A DNA stretch of 64,000 nucleotides from Lachnospiraceae bacterium (GCA_900764695.1 CAAFOY010000081.1:14257-78256), one strand, 5' to 3'; positions 18,891 through 28,893 are shown, numbered from the stretch's first letter. Notes: a model not told the origin generated them from the letters alone. Numbers and translations are program-made.

Positions 18891-19656
18891 AATAAAAGAA
18901 GCATTTAAGAATGGAAAAGCATTTATACCTTTTATAACAGGAGGAGATCCTGACCTTGAAACAACAAAGAAACTTATTATTGAAATGCAGAATGCAGGGG
19001 CAGATATAATTGAAGTGGGGATACCTTTTTCAGACCCAATCGCAGAAGGACAGGTTATTCAGGAAGCAGATTTAAGATCATTGGAAGCAGGCTGTACAAC
19101 AGATAAGCTAATGGATGCTTTAATTGAAATAAAAGACCGGATTCATATTCCATTAGTTTTTATGACATACATAAATGTTATTTACAAATATGGAAAAAAG
19201 AAATTTATGGACAGGTGTAATGAATGTGGAATTTGTGGAATAATTGTACCTGATTGCCCATATGAGGAAAAAGATGAACTTCTGCCTGAATGCAGAGAAG
19301 CGGGAGTTGAGCTTATTTCAATGATTGCACCAACATCACAGGATAGAATAAAAATGATAGCAAGAGAAGCTGAAGGATTCCTTTACTGTGTATCATCACT
19401 TGGAGTTACAGGTGTTAGAAAAGAAATAAAAACAGATATAAACGGAATGATAGAACTTGTTAAGGAAGTTTCAGATGTACCTTGTGCAGTAGGTTTTGGA
19501 ATTTCCACACCAAAGCAGGCAGAAGATGTATGCAAATATGCCGACGGAGCAATTGTAGGAAGTGCCATTGTAAGAATAGTTGCAGAACATGGAAAAGACA
19601 GTGTACAATATGTTTCACAGTATGTAAAAGAAATGAAAGATGTTGTAAGAGGGTAA
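18883..19656 (+). CDS. trpA: Tryptophan synthase alpha chain
   Basis: The 257-residue barrel has [31 protein letters not shown] (catalytic Glu/Asp region), SLGVTGVR and [10 protein letters not shown]. It cleaves indole-3-glycerol phosphate and channels indole to TrpB. It is the last gene of the trpEGDCFBA run. No clear intrinsic terminator follows in the next 150 bp, only a T-tract without a stem. Confidence 0.97.
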   Translation: MSKIKEAFKNGKAFIPFITGGDPDLETTKKLIIEMQNAGADIIEVGIPFSDPIAEGQVIQEADLRSLEAGCTTDKLMDALIEIKDRIHIPLVFMTYINVIYKYGKKKFMDRCNECGICGIIVPDCPYEEKDELLPECREAGVELISMIAPTSQDRIKMIAREAEGFLYCVSSLGVTGVRKEIKTDINGMIELVKEVSDVPCAVGFGISTPKQAEDVCKYADGAIVGSAIVRIVAEHGKDSVQYVSQYVKEMKDVVRG

Positions 19657-19785
19657 TATTCTGTTAGAATAGTTATTTTGATTACAAAAAAATTTTTTTG
19701 ATGCTCTTGGGGGAACCATTTTAAATTTGCATGGTCAATATATTAATGGTACTTTTTGGAATTAATTAAGTGTAATCTTTTTTAA

Positions 19786-19956
19786 AAAAAATCATCCACA
19801 AAATTTTATTTTATAAATGACTTAGGACAGATAGTTAAAAAAGATATAGAAGTAATAAATACTATGCATAAGTTATTGGAAAATGGTACTCAATATGTTT
19901 TTCCTAGAAATCCAATTAAGCAAGAATGGATGATAGAAAATATTATTAATTTATAG
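19786..19956 (+). pseudogene. Orphan C-terminal coding fragment
   Basis: An open stretch of 56 codons without a usable start or ribosome site encodes a normal-looking globular C-terminus (FYFINDLGQIVKKDIEVINTM is its middle part) and stops at 19954-19956. It abuts the transposase remnant on the other strand. It is probably the tail of a gene broken by insertion or deletion. No family recognised. Confidence 0.35.
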
Positions 19957-20375
19957 GTTTTATTCCACTCTTCAGTTCCACGAACAGTTCCGGGATATGC
20001 ACGTAGATTTTTCAGGATAAATGTAAACCATTCGTCCACATTTTGAAGTAGTGCAAGGGTCATCACAGAAAGCATCATGAGGACAACAAGGTATTCCATC
20101 CTCATTGATAGTATAATCCTGATTTTCAAGACCGGATCTTGCATTAAGAGGAATGAATGCTTTTGTAAAATGTTTATTATTACCAAAAGTATCACCGGTA
20201 AGAAGAGTTTTATATAACGCTACAGTATCAAAAGCTGCATCACCGGGAAATGTTTTTGGATTAATCAAAGGATGCTTAGAAAAGAAATCTTTAAGTGTGG
20301 GAATCAAAAGTTTTGAATTATGAACTGATTTGTCTTCATCAGGAGAATCAGATTTCTTTTCAACAACAATAGATG
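19948..20375 (-). pseudogene. Decayed DDE transposase fragment
   Basis: Read leftward from about 20375 the frame gives an internal piece of an IS transposase (PGDAAFDTVALYKTL, then PCCPHDAFCDDPC with the Cys cluster and CGRMVYIYPE). A frameshift near 20000 moves to a second frame that continues PGTVRGTEEWNKTYKL. This Cys-rich segment followed by R/G-t-E-W-K-Y is typical of DDE transposases of the IS1182/IS4-like groups; the exact family is uncertain. Both ends are missing and no terminal inverted repeats are seen. It marks the left edge of the accessory island. Confidence 0.7.
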
Positions 20376-20659
20376 ATTAAGCAGATAGCGGCTGAAAAAG
20401 AATTAGCAGACATGTATGAGGAATTAAAAATAGTTTAAAATGTGGCTGACTTAGGAAAAAATGTGAAAAACAGTGGAGTAAATACAAACAATAGTAAAAT
20501 CAAAATAAAAATGTTACAAAAGATTTTTGTTAGTGTGCATATTGGAAAAACATGTTATGATGGAAGAGAAGGATGGGCAAGGATAATTAATGCAGGAAGA
20601 TTATTCTTACTGTACGGAAATTTCATGCTAATTATTTAGGAAGGAGTAACAGAGGTAGT
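20376..20659. other. Gene-poor leader between IS remnant and RHS gene
   Basis: A 22-codon scrap on the plus strand (20373-20441, ending ELADMYEELKIV) looks like another broken C-terminus. A GTG-started frame at 20442-20639 has no ribosome site or protein-like composition. TATGAT at 20557 region could be a -10 box but lacks a matching -35. AGGAAGGAG just after 20638 is the likely ribosome site region of the RHS gene. Confidence 0.3.
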
Positions 20660-23600
20660 ATGAGAACAAGAAACATAAGCAAAAAATTGGTGTCGCTTGC
20701 ATTAACAATAGCGATAATTGGAACAGGTTCGGGAATTAATACGTTAGCCAATTCCGTTAATGATGGCAAGAATTCACAAAAAGCAGTTGATAACAAAGTA
20801 ACAGTAGTCAAGGAACTGACAGATGAGCGAACCGAAAATTCAAACACGTATCTGTTGTCTGACGGATCTAAGAAAACAGAATTATTCTTATCAAACATCA
20901 GATATGAAAAAGACGGACAATTGAAAGATTATGAAAATGAAATTGTTGACATTGGAAAAAACGTGAAAAAGTCTATAAGTACCTACGGGTCGGGTGACAA
21001 ATCTTCATACAAATATGTAAACAAATCCAGTGATAACAAGGCATATTTTTCAGATGACATTGAAGACGGTATAATGTTAAGCCATGGGAAGTACATTTTA
21101 AAGATGATACCTGTTATCGAAGAAGAAAATGATGACATAAACAAAGATGATAAAAATACATCTCAATCAAATGAAAATAATGAGTTTGAATGCATAAAAA
21201 ATGAGGAATCAAATGAATTAAAATATATATCGGAATCAAAAAACATGGAATATCAATATTCCGTAAACAACTGTGGCGTGAAAGAGAATATTGTATTAAA
21301 TGAAAAGCCTGAAACAAATATATTTGAATACAAAATTGAAACAAAGAATCTCTATTTGAAAAAACAGGAAAATGATAAAGGTCTGTTGGTGTATGACAAA
21401 AATACAAATAAAATCATAGGAACAATAGAAGCCCCATTCTTAGTCGATGCAGACGGAAAAGAAGATTACAAAAGTGTAGAATATAAACTAGAAAAAGATG
21501 GCGAAAATGAAGTGTTAAAAGTAATTGTAAGTAATGATTATTTTGAAAACGAAGCCACAAAGTATCCGGTTACAATTGATCCTACAATGGTATGGATGTT
21601 TGACTACCTAACTACTGCATCAGTTTGGTCTGTTGATTTTCAGCAAAATGTGAACATGCATAATCATTATCTGGGGGCCATGAACAACATGATATCAAGT
21701 TATCCATACAATTCAGAGGAACATGTATATTTGGATACTTCAAATCTGTTAACAGGAAGTGCGTTGGTGGGCAGTGGACTGAACATAAGGGGAAAATACA
21801 TTGAATCTGCATCATTAAATCTGTATGAAAGCAGTTACCGTGCACCGTATCAGGTGGGAACACTGGAGCTTCGTACGGCAAAGGACTCATGGAATCCTGA
21901 TACAATCACGTGGAACAATAAACCGGGGGCTTCTGAAGAAGTACTTCTTGAAGAAAAGTTTACGGGAGTTGAGGGCACAAGACATTGTCTTGACATAACA
22001 AAATGGGTGCAGGATATAACCGATGAACAGATAGAAAACAACGGACTGGTGTTTACGGCAAAAAAAGGCGGAGCAGCATTGTTTTATGGTCCGGAAGCAC
22101 ATTACATACAGGACGAAAATGGAAAGAACAGTGAATCAAGACATATGTCAATCTATTTAACATACAGAGATTTTGAACCATATGATGCTTCCATAAACAT
22201 AAATGCTGAATATGATAAACAGAGTAACAGCATTATTACTTCCATAGAAGATGATAATAAACTTAAGGAAGGGGTAGCGGTAACAGGATACAAGATATTT
22301 ACAAGAAAAGACAATGCATTAAAATTTAGCGCAAAGTATAAGGGAACAGACATTTCAGAAGATGCTGAAATAAATGCATCCAACGTGGATGAATGCATAG
22401 ACATTAGAGCAGCGGTATTATATTCAGACGGTACTGTAAAGGTTTCAAACATTGTAACGTTGGAAAAGACAGAAAATGGAGATTCAGATGACGGGGGAAA
22501 TTCCTTTGAAATAACTTCAAAGGATACAGACGGAGACGGTCTTGAGGACGGATATGAGATATGGGACTTTAAGACCATGTGGAACACTGAAACAGTAGAC
22601 AGCACGGAAGACAATCCAAAGTATGAGCAGGATACTGATGGAGACGGACTGCCTGACGGATATGAGGTATTTACACTTGGAACAGACCCGGCAGTGGCAA
22701 ATGAAGAAAATGCAGACAGCGACAATGACGGCTGGACTGACCTGAAGGAATATCAGAAAGGAACAGATCCGTGGCTGTATGATTCAGACTTTGACGGACT
22801 AAGAGACAAGGATGATGTTGGAGACAACAATCCAAGAAAAACAGATAACCCACGCTTAAAGGGAACGGACAGGTCAGTTGCATCAGCAGCAAAGGTTCAC
22901 AAGGGGCTTTATGACAGGGAATACTCTGAAAATGAAAATGGTGTAACGGTTACATACATTGCAAACATTTACAGGGGAGACATAAAGAGCATTTACAGTG
23001 ATTATGGTGATGCAAAAATAAACAAAAGGCTGAAATATTTCTATGATGCAAAGGGAAACAATACGGCAATAGTTGAACAATATGACGATAATGACACACA
23101 GACCATCTGCATAACATATACATACGATGAAAATGGAAATGTGGAATTTATCTGTGATCAGCAGACAAAATACACAATGGAATATAATTCCGACAGCAAA
23201 ATCACAAACCTTCAGGTAGGTGAAAGGACACTTGTCTCATACGAGTACAGTCACACCCAGAATGATTCCGGCAATGAATCAGGAGAAAGTACAGGGGATT
23301 CTGTTGAAAATACTGATGAACAGATAACTTATTACGGCACGGGAGATGACAGACAGAAGGTAAGGACGGTAACCACGGAATACAAGGCTGATTCAGAAGA
23401 TGATGCCGCGGTTGCGGAAAAGACGGAAGTTTTCTATAATGATGAAAAGACACCTTCATATGTAACGACAGTAAACAGCTCAGGACAGATGCTTAATCTT
23501 ACCGATAACACGGAAAGTGCACAGTTGGCGTACAATTATGAATATAATGACAATACAACAAGAGTGACAAGAAGTGACGGATTCATAAAGGAAGTTGTAC

Positions 23601-25315
23601 AGAATGAAGATGAAGAAAATAAGAAAAGCACACGGACCACAAAATATGAATATAAGGCACTTGATGACAAAAAGGAAACATTGGTTTCAAAAATTGAAAC
23701 CGACAGTTCAGACAGTGACAAAATAAAGAACAGGACAACCTTATACAATGGTGATGTATTAAGCGAGACAATGTCAGATGACGGAAAGTCATGTGTAACA
23801 GATTTATATTCAGATAAATATAAAAAGAACATATTAAAGTACAATTCAGTGGAAGATGATTCCACCCACAGAACATTTGATATAGAAAAGTATGGCGAAA
23901 AAAAGAACATTGATTACACATATGACAGTGCAGGAAACATTACCAAAATAAAAACTGATGGTAAGCTTACAAATGCATATGAATATGATGCACACGGAAG
24001 ACTTACATGGGAATATGACTATGATGTTTCAAGGGCATATGAGTACGGATACAGCACAACGGGAAACGTTGAGGCAAAGCACACATATGTGATAAATGAC
24101 AACGGCAGGTTGGTTGAACAGGATGATGGATTAAGAAAATATTCATATGGAAACGGTGACTGGCCTGATCAGTTAACAAAGTACTGTGGAAAGGAAATCA
24201 CATATGACAGCAGTGGCAATCCGAAGGAATACTATAACGGAATGTCATTTAACTGGTACAGGGGAAGACAGTTGCAGGAAGCAACTCTTGCCAATGGAAA
24301 AAGGGTAACATATAAGTACAATGAGGACGGACTTAGAACTTATAAGGATACAGAAAAAACAACAACCACATATGAATGGGATGAGACAAAGCTTATAAGG
24401 GAAACCGTTACATACAAAAAGACCGGAAAGAAGTATGACATCTGGTACATGTATGATTCAGGTAATAATGTTATTGGCTTTGAATACAGCCAGCTAAGTG
24501 AACTAAACGAAACATTAAAAACCACAAGAATTTATTATGAAAAGAACCTGCAGGGAGATGTGACAGGCCTGCTTGATGCCAGAGGAGCAGAAATCGCTTC
24601 TTATACTTATGATGCATGGGGAAATGTCATCACAGATACAGAAAAGAGTTTCTGCTATGAAGGTTACGAGGTTCCCTTTGAGTTAAATCATGTGTTGTAC
24701 AGAGGATACTACTATGACGGAAGTTGCACTGATACTGAAAGCGATACAAATCTTTATTATCTGCAGAGCAGATATTACGATGCAGAGGTGGGAAGATTTG
24801 TAAACGCAGATGATGTATCCATAATTGGATTAGAAACCTCAAGCATATATAAAGATAATTTATATATATATTGTAATAGTAACCCTATAAAAAACATAGA
24901 TTCTACAGGCTATTGGTTGTTAAATTGTGTATGTGCTATTGCAGGAGCAGCATTTTTTGGAGGAGTTACTTACTTAATAGGAAAAATATTTGGATTATCA
25001 GGTAAAAATTTGGCTATAATGGTTGCAGCACTATCAGCAGCAGGAGCAACTTTAGCAGGAATATTAGGACCAAAATTTTTAGCAAAGGCAGCACCAGAAT
25101 TGGTAAAATGGTTTAAAAATGTTGAAAGGAATACAAAAGTATTTGGACCTAATAAAAGTGGAAATATAATAGGAGTGGTCCTTTTTAATGCTATAAAAAT
25201 AATGATACATAGACCACATATAGGGAAGCATAATTTTTATCATATTCAAATAGAAGTAAAAATTGCCAAAAGCTGGAAAGCTGTTGCCAGAATACCATTT
25301 TCGGCAAGAAAATAA
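20660..25315 (+). CDS. Secreted WapA-like RHS polymorphic toxin
   Basis: The 1551-residue protein starts with a Sec signal peptide (helix about 11-30). An N-terminal region ends in YPVTIDPTM (about 305-313). A DNRLRE-type carbohydrate/wall-binding-like domain (about 315-500) follows, then three or four calcium-binding TSP3-like repeats (DTDGDGLEDGYE near 621, DTDGDGLPDGYE, DSDNDGWTDLKEY, 620-745), YD/RHS repeats (about 760-1360) and the RHS core end LYYLQSRYYDAEVGRF (about 1366-1381). The variable tip (about 1390-1551) has two glycine/alanine-rich helices, possibly for membrane passage, and a basic end with HRPHIGKH. By analogy with WapA the tip should be cleaved off and delivered to neighbouring cells. 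The tip's activity is not recognised. Codon use turns sharply A/T-rich after about 24820. Confidence 0.92.
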   Translation: MRTRNISKKLVSLALTIAIIGTGSGINTLANSVNDGKNSQKAVDNKVTVVKELTDERTENSNTYLLSDGSKKTELFLSNIRYEKDGQLKDYENEIVDIGKNVKKSISTYGSGDKSSYKYVNKSSDNKAYFSDDIEDGIMLSHGKYILKMIPVIEEENDDINKDDKNTSQSNENNEFECIKNEESNELKYISESKNMEYQYSVNNCGVKENIVLNEKPETNIFEYKIETKNLYLKKQENDKGLLVYDKNTNKIIGTIEAPFLVDADGKEDYKSVEYKLEKDGENEVLKVIVSNDYFENEATKYPVTIDPTMVWMFDYLTTASVWSVDFQQNVNMHNHYLGAMNNMISSYPYNSEEHVYLDTSNLLTGSALVGSGLNIRGKYIESASLNLYESSYRAPYQVGTLELRTAKDSWNPDTITWNNKPGASEEVLLEEKFTGVEGTRHCLDITKWVQDITDEQIENNGLVFTAKKGGAALFYGPEAHYIQDENGKNSESRHMSIYLTYRDFEPYDASININAEYDKQSNSIITSIEDDNKLKEGVAVTGYKIFTRKDNALKFSAKYKGTDISEDAEINASNVDECIDIRAAVLYSDGTVKVSNIVTLEKTENGDSDDGGNSFEITSKDTDGDGLEDGYEIWDFKTMWNTETVDSTEDNPKYEQDTDGDGLPDGYEVFTLGTDPAVANEENADSDNDGWTDLKEYQKGTDPWLYDSDFDGLRDKDDVGDNNPRKTDNPRLKGTDRSVASAAKVHKGLYDREYSENENGVTVTYIANIYRGDIKSIYSDYGDAKINKRLKYFYDAKGNNTAIVEQYDDNDTQTICITYTYDENGNVEFICDQQTKYTMEYNSDSKITNLQVGERTLVSYEYSHTQNDSGNESGESTGDSVENTDEQITYYGTGDDRQKVRTVTTEYKADSEDDAAVAEKTEVFYNDEKTPSYVTTVNSSGQMLNLTDNTESAQLAYNYEYNDNTTRVTRSDGFIKEVVQNEDEENKKSTRTTKYEYKALDDKKETLVSKIETDSSDSDKIKNRTTLYNGDVLSETMSDDGKSCVTDLYSDKYKKNILKYNSVEDDSTHRTFDIEKYGEKKNIDYTYDSAGNITKIKTDGKLTNAYEYDAHGRLTWEYDYDVSRAYEYGYSTTGNVEAKHTYVINDNGRLVEQDDGLRKYSYGNGDWPDQLTKYCGKEITYDSSGNPKEYYNGMSFNWYRGRQLQEATLANGKRVTYKYNEDGLRTYKDTEKTTTTYEWDETKLIRETVTYKKTGKKYDIWYMYDSGNNVIGFEYSQLSELNETLKTTRIYYEKNLQGDVTGLLDARGAEIASYTYDAWGNVITDTEKSFCYEGYEVPFELNHVLYRGYYYDGSCTDTESDTNLYYLQSRYYDAEVGRFVNADDVSIIGLETSSIYKDNLYIYCNSNPIKNIDSTGYWLLNCVCAIAGAAFFGGVTYLIGKIFGLSGKNLAIMVAALSAAGATLAGILGPKFLAKAAPELVKWFKNVERNTKVFGPNKSGNIIGVVLFNAIKIMIHRPHIGKHNFYHIQIEVKIAKSWKAVARIPFSARK

Positions 25316-25841
25316 AAATATTTGAATTGTGAGTAATTATTACATTTTTATAATTATTCTGGGAGAACAACTATGAAAAGTTAAGTATAAATCAGCAAAA
25401 CATTCTTTTTCAGTCTCGGTAGTAAAAAGGATAACTTTAATAAAACTCCATAAAGCATTTTTTTGTTAATTGGCATCATTGGTAAATTGGAGTGGGGTCA
25501 AAAGTATTTGTTATTAGAAGATATGGCTGAAATGAAATAATTAGTTTAGTAATATTAATATTTACCTAAATCATAAGGTCGTATCTTCTTTTACAAAAGT
25601 CTGATACTGTGATATACATATTATTATTGTAGACTTGGTTGAAATAAGTACTTGAAAGAAATACTTTCAGTAATATCTGGTAGAAAAACAATTCAGATAA
25701 GAGAAAGGAAATACACTCTAGTAGTAAAACAACAAGAAGAAATCAAATGTAACAGTATCTGAATGTATTGAAACACGATACAAACTAAAAAGAAAGGAAA
25801 GATGGTGTTTTATTTATGAAAAACCATACAAGAGGAATAGA
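25316..25841. other. AT-rich spacer after the RHS toxin gene
   Basis: No intact gene and no strong terminator is seen in these 526 bp. Short coding-like scraps (for instance a frame ending EDMAEMK near 25540) suggest worn immunity or tip genes. Confidence 0.4.
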
Positions 25842-26213
25842 ATGGGAGAAATTATATCAAAAAATGAATGTAAAAAAATTAAAAGCGAAATAGAAAAAAG
25901 TAAATACTGCATTATTAAAGGAAAAGTAGAAGGATTGGTTGTTGATTTGGAAGAAATGAAAGAAAATCTTGTAACGAATGTTAAAAAAATTATTGTTCCT
26001 AAAAAAAGAATGAATTTACATACGTTACTTTTTTCCACGAATAATATAGTGGATGTAGATATTTTTTTTAAATATATAGGGCAATTTAGTGAAGGAAGCA
26101 TGGAATTATATATTTATAAGACAGAAAATGAGAGTCTTGATGAGAAAATGTATTTATGCGTGAAAGTGATAGATGAAGAAAGTATTTTAATAGAAAGAAA
26201 TATTGATGGTTAA
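25842..26213 (+). CDS. Small cytosolic protein, probable immunity protein of the resident RHS tip
   Basis: This 123-residue acidic/basic-mixed protein has no signal peptide or membrane helix. AGAGGA lies about 8 bases before ATG 25842. It is the first intact gene after the RHS toxin, where the cognate immunity gene is normally found. No named immunity family is recognised. The assignment rests only on position, size and composition; a 527-bp gap separates it from the toxin, which is longer than usual. Confidence 0.6.
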   Translation: MGEIISKNECKKIKSEIEKSKYCIIKGKVEGLVVDLEEMKENLVTNVKKIIVPKKRMNLHTLLFSTNNIVDVDIFFKYIGQFSEGSMELYIYKTENESLDEKMYLCVKVIDEESILIERNIDG

Positions 26214-26252
26214 GGGAGGATTTTTGAAAGTTGTGAGATGTTAAGGCTTGCA

Positions 26253-26580
26253 ATTGTTTATAAATCGATATAATTATATTTTTTTCAACGTAATAAAAGT
26301 TAGAACATATTTTTGTTATTGAGCAATTTGGAAAATCTAGGCGGTGATATCATATTGGTTATAATAGTAGTAATATTGTTTTAGTGCTTATTCTTATAGT
26401 ATAATGAAACTAATGACTAAAAAGCTAACTTATGTTATAATACTTCAGTGGCAACACTATGGCAACACGAGATCAGAAGGATAATACAAATAATATAATA
26501 TAGGTAAATCAACAGATAAAAACACACAAAACCTGAACCAATATGTTTAAGCCAAGTTCGGTACAAGCCGAGTTTGAATA
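26253..26580 (+). repeat. Intergenic module, copy 1 (328 bp)
   Basis: This stretch is repeated, with scattered changes, at 30418-30747. It begins with the last codons of a lost gene like the one at 30020 (frame reading FINRYNYIFF). It includes promoter-like boxes (TTGTTT-18-TATAAT ending at 26404 and a later TTATAAT), a short direct repeat GGCAACAC-tat-GGCAACAC, and a hairpin that ends GCCGAG. Confidence 0.85.
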
Positions 26581-26616
26581 GCACCTGGTGGCTTACAAGT
26601 ATAATAATGATATTAT

Positions 26617-26648
26617 AAAAGCGAGGATGATTTTCATCCTCGCTTTTA
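26617..26648. terminator. Strong bidirectional hairpin terminator
   Basis: AAAAGCGAGGATGA pairs perfectly with TCATCCTCGCTTTT over a 3-4 base loop, A-tract on one side and T-tract on the other. It lies 37 bp after intergenic module copy 1 with no gene between, so it would end a short RNA that starts inside the module. Confidence 0.9.
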
Positions 26649-26801
26649 TGTTTGAAAAATAGGAATTGAACAATTTTTGTTTTTGAATAGATTATATAAC
26701 ACACATTGTGATATGATAGTAAATAAAGGGTAGATGTATCTTAATTATGCAACAAGATAGGCACGAAGACATATTCTTATGACTATGGAAGATATGGGTT
26801 A

Positions 26802-26999
26802 ATGGCGGCAGGAGCTACATCGTTTGTAGCTAAAACAATAGTACGTTTATCATATGCAATAATATCGTGCAGTACATTGCAACAATGGTGGATGGTTATT
26901 ATTACAGTGGGTACTTTGATAGGAGTTGCATGGCAATTTAAAAAGTTATTTGTTAATTTGCCTAGGGGCGTATTATATATAAAGAAAGGGTTAAGTTAG
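26802..26999 (+). CDS. Small membrane peptide or toxin-tip fragment
   Basis: The 65-codon frame encodes one or two hydrophobic segments. The open frame continues upstream to 26745 (reading GTKTYSYDYGRYGL before the ATG), which suggests that it is the end of a larger displaced tip rather than a gene starting at 26802. No good ribosome site precedes the ATG. Its stop is 1 bp before the next gene. Function unknown. Confidence 0.4.
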   Translation: MAAGATSFVAKTIVRLSYAIISCSTLQQWWMVIITVGTLIGVAWQFKKLFVNLPRGVLYIKKGLS

Positions 27000-27000
27000 A

Positions 27001-27342
27001 ATGTTTGAATTTATTATGTTTGTGATATTTGTAATTTTATTTGCAATAACAATAGCAATAGATGCAGATTTTATAAATATTACAAATAACATAATAATTA
27101 TAATTGTTAATAGTGCATGTATAATATTAGGAATATATGAGATATGTTATGATTTTTGGCTGTTTCCAATAAAACCAACTGATGTATTAGCTATTATTGT
27201 GTCTTTTATATTATTTATGGATTATAGTGAACACATTAATTTTAAATTTAGAAATGTAATTATAAAGAGAATAGTTTATCTTTTAGCAGTGATTATTTAT
27301 ATACTATTTATAAAAGAGAATATAGTTATGTTGCTTAATTGA
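27001..27342 (+). CDS. Four-helix membrane protein, candidate immunity protein
   Basis: A 113-residue, strongly hydrophobic protein with about four membrane helices. GAAAGGG precedes ATG 27001, and the gene abuts the small frame before it. Small integral membrane proteins in RHS islands commonly protect against membrane-acting tips; here this is inferred from context only. Confidence 0.6.
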   Translation: MFEFIMFVIFVILFAITIAIDADFINITNNIIIIIVNSACIILGIYEICYDFWLFPIKPTDVLAIIVSFILFMDYSEHINFKFRNVIIKRIVYLLAVIIYILFIKENIVMLLN

Positions 27343-27370
27343 CAATAAGTTTTAAGTAATAACGTAAAAA

Positions 27371-27684
27371 GATGAGACAAAACTCATAAGGGAAACCGTT
27401 ACATACAAAAAGACCGGAAAGAAGTATGACATCTGGTACATGTATGATTCAGGCAATAATGTTATCGGCTTTGAATACAGTCAGTTAAGTGAGATAAACG
27501 AAACATTAAAAACCACAAGAATCTATTATGAAAAGAACCTGCAGGGAGATGTGACAGGTCTGTTTGATGCCAGAGGAGCAAAAATCGCTTCTTATACTTA
27601 TGATGCATGGGGAAATGTCATCACAGATACAGAAAAGAGTTTCTGTTATGAAGGATATGAGGTTCCCTTTGAGTTAAATCATGT
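27371..27684 (+). repeat. Duplicated RHS core segment (314 bp)
   Basis: Aligns without gaps to 24380-24693 of the RHS gene, with about 15 mismatches by eye. The frame is open and encodes the stretch from DETKLIRE to FELNHV. Upstream it has no start or signal sequence. It serves as a homology arm in front of the displaced tip at 27685. Confidence 0.95.
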
Positions 27685-28227
27685 CAATGGGCAATGGCAA
27701 CCATAGGTGCTGTTGCAGGATGGGTTTTAGGGGATTATGTTGCTAGATATTTTGGATATAAAAAAGGCATAAAGTATTGGGCAATAAGGGCAGGCATAGC
27801 TGTCGGTGGAGCAGTTATAGGCTGGTTCGCAGGAACAGCATTATTAAAGGCAGTGACAAATTTCATATATACACATCCAAATATAATGAAAAGAATGCCT
27901 CGATTTGTTTTGTGGTTACTTGGTATAAATAAAACTACAAGTGAGTTCACGGAATTATTCGATAGATATGCTACACATATTTTCTCTAAAGCTCACATAC
28001 GAGATGGAATAATGAAACTTGGATATTCAAAGCGGAATATATTTGACAAGGGGATTAATATAATACAAGGTAAGATGGTACAGGCAGTTAACGGTTCAAA
28101 TGAAGTTAGAACGACTATAAATGGAATTAAAGTAACAATTCGTTTTTACTTGAGTGATGGAAAGATTCGAAGCATGGATATGTTTGTAGGGTGGTCGAGC
28201 CGCGTTATTGGAAAGTTATTAAAATAA
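27685..28227 (+). CDS. Displaced RHS toxin tip, out of frame with its core arm
   Basis: The frame reads from 27685 (codons for QWAMATIGA) through the ATG at 27694 to 28227. It starts with glycine-rich helices (VAGWVLGDYVAR, GIAVGGAVIGWFAG), as in other RHS tips, and then a globular C-terminus with HIFSKAHIRDGIMKLG that resembles the Ntox35-type polymorphic toxin domain (recalled from family descriptions; not verified). It is shifted relative to the RHS segment just before it, which ends at a stop (27704-27706). It cannot be made as a fusion now and has no ribosome site of its own. Read as a stored tip that recombination could move onto the main gene. Confidence 0.65.
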   Translation, partial: QWAMATIGAVAGWVLGDYVARYFGYKKGIKYWAIRAGIAVGGAVIGWFAGTALLKAVTNFIYTHPNIMKRMPRFVLWLLGINKTTSEFTELFDRYATHIFSKAHIRDGIMKLGYSKRNIFDKGINIIQGKMVQAVNGSNEVRTTINGIKVTIRFYLSDGKIRSMDMFVGWSSRVIGKLLK

Positions 28228-28238
28228 GGGGAATATAA

Positions 28239-28844
28239 TTGATTGATTTAAACAAGTACGATTTAATAAAGAATAATGAAAATAATAGTTACTATAATAT
28301 TCAAAAAGATTTGATTGTTCAATATAGAAAAAGTGGAAAAATTGATTATATTGTACAGTTAGCTCTTCTTATGATTGCAACACCAATTTCTGATTACTAT
28401 CAATCAATTAGAATATTATATGATTGTGTAATAAGTGAAGACAATTATTTGGCATATGTAATTGGAAGTTATTTATCATCAACATGGTTGCCTTTTGAAC
28501 CAAATAGATTCTTGAGGAGACTAAAGGAAAGAAAAGGACAATTTGAGTTTAGAATTGAAGAAGATTTAGAAAATTATCTAAATGCTTATGATATATATAT
28601 GAGAGCAAATGAGGGTTGGAAAAATCAGTGCATAAAATTGCTTAGAAAATCAATTGATAATTCAAGTATGGTCAACAATTACATTTTACTTTCGAAATTA
28701 GTGGAACGGGGGGAAGCAAGAAAATTGATTAAAATTGCAGAAGAAAATAGAACAATTCAAATTGAAAATAAAGAAAATGGTGGAATTAATGAAATTTGTG
28801 ATCCGTGGAAATACATTAATTGTGAAATAAAAGGCTATCAATAA
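28239..28844 (+). CDS. Probable immunity protein for the displaced tip
   Basis: A 201-residue, soluble, mainly helical protein starting at TTG 28239, 7 bases after AAGGGG and 11 bp after the tip's stop. This tight spacing is the usual toxin-immunity arrangement. No family recognised. It is the longest intact ORF in the downstream island apart from the RHS genes. Confidence 0.7.
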   Translation: MIDLNKYDLIKNNENNSYYNIQKDLIVQYRKSGKIDYIVQLALLMIATPISDYYQSIRILYDCVISEDNYLAYVIGSYLSSTWLPFEPNRFLRRLKERKGQFEFRIEEDLENYLNAYDIYMRANEGWKNQCIKLLRKSIDNSSMVNNYILLSKLVERGEARKLIKIAEENRTIQIENKENGGINEICDPWKYINCEIKGYQ

Positions 28845-28893
28845 CAAAAAGTAAATTGATGCGATTTAATTATGTGTTACAAAAAGTATTTTT

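Noticed and set aside
20442..20639. 65-codon plus-strand ORF before the RHS gene
   Set aside because: GTG start without a ribosome site; the end overlaps the RHS ribosome site region, and the composition is not protein-like.
21114..24842. Many long minus-strand open frames inside the RHS gene
   Set aside because: They are antisense shadows rich in Ser, His, Cys and Leu with no ribosome sites, caused by the regular codon pattern of the toxin gene.
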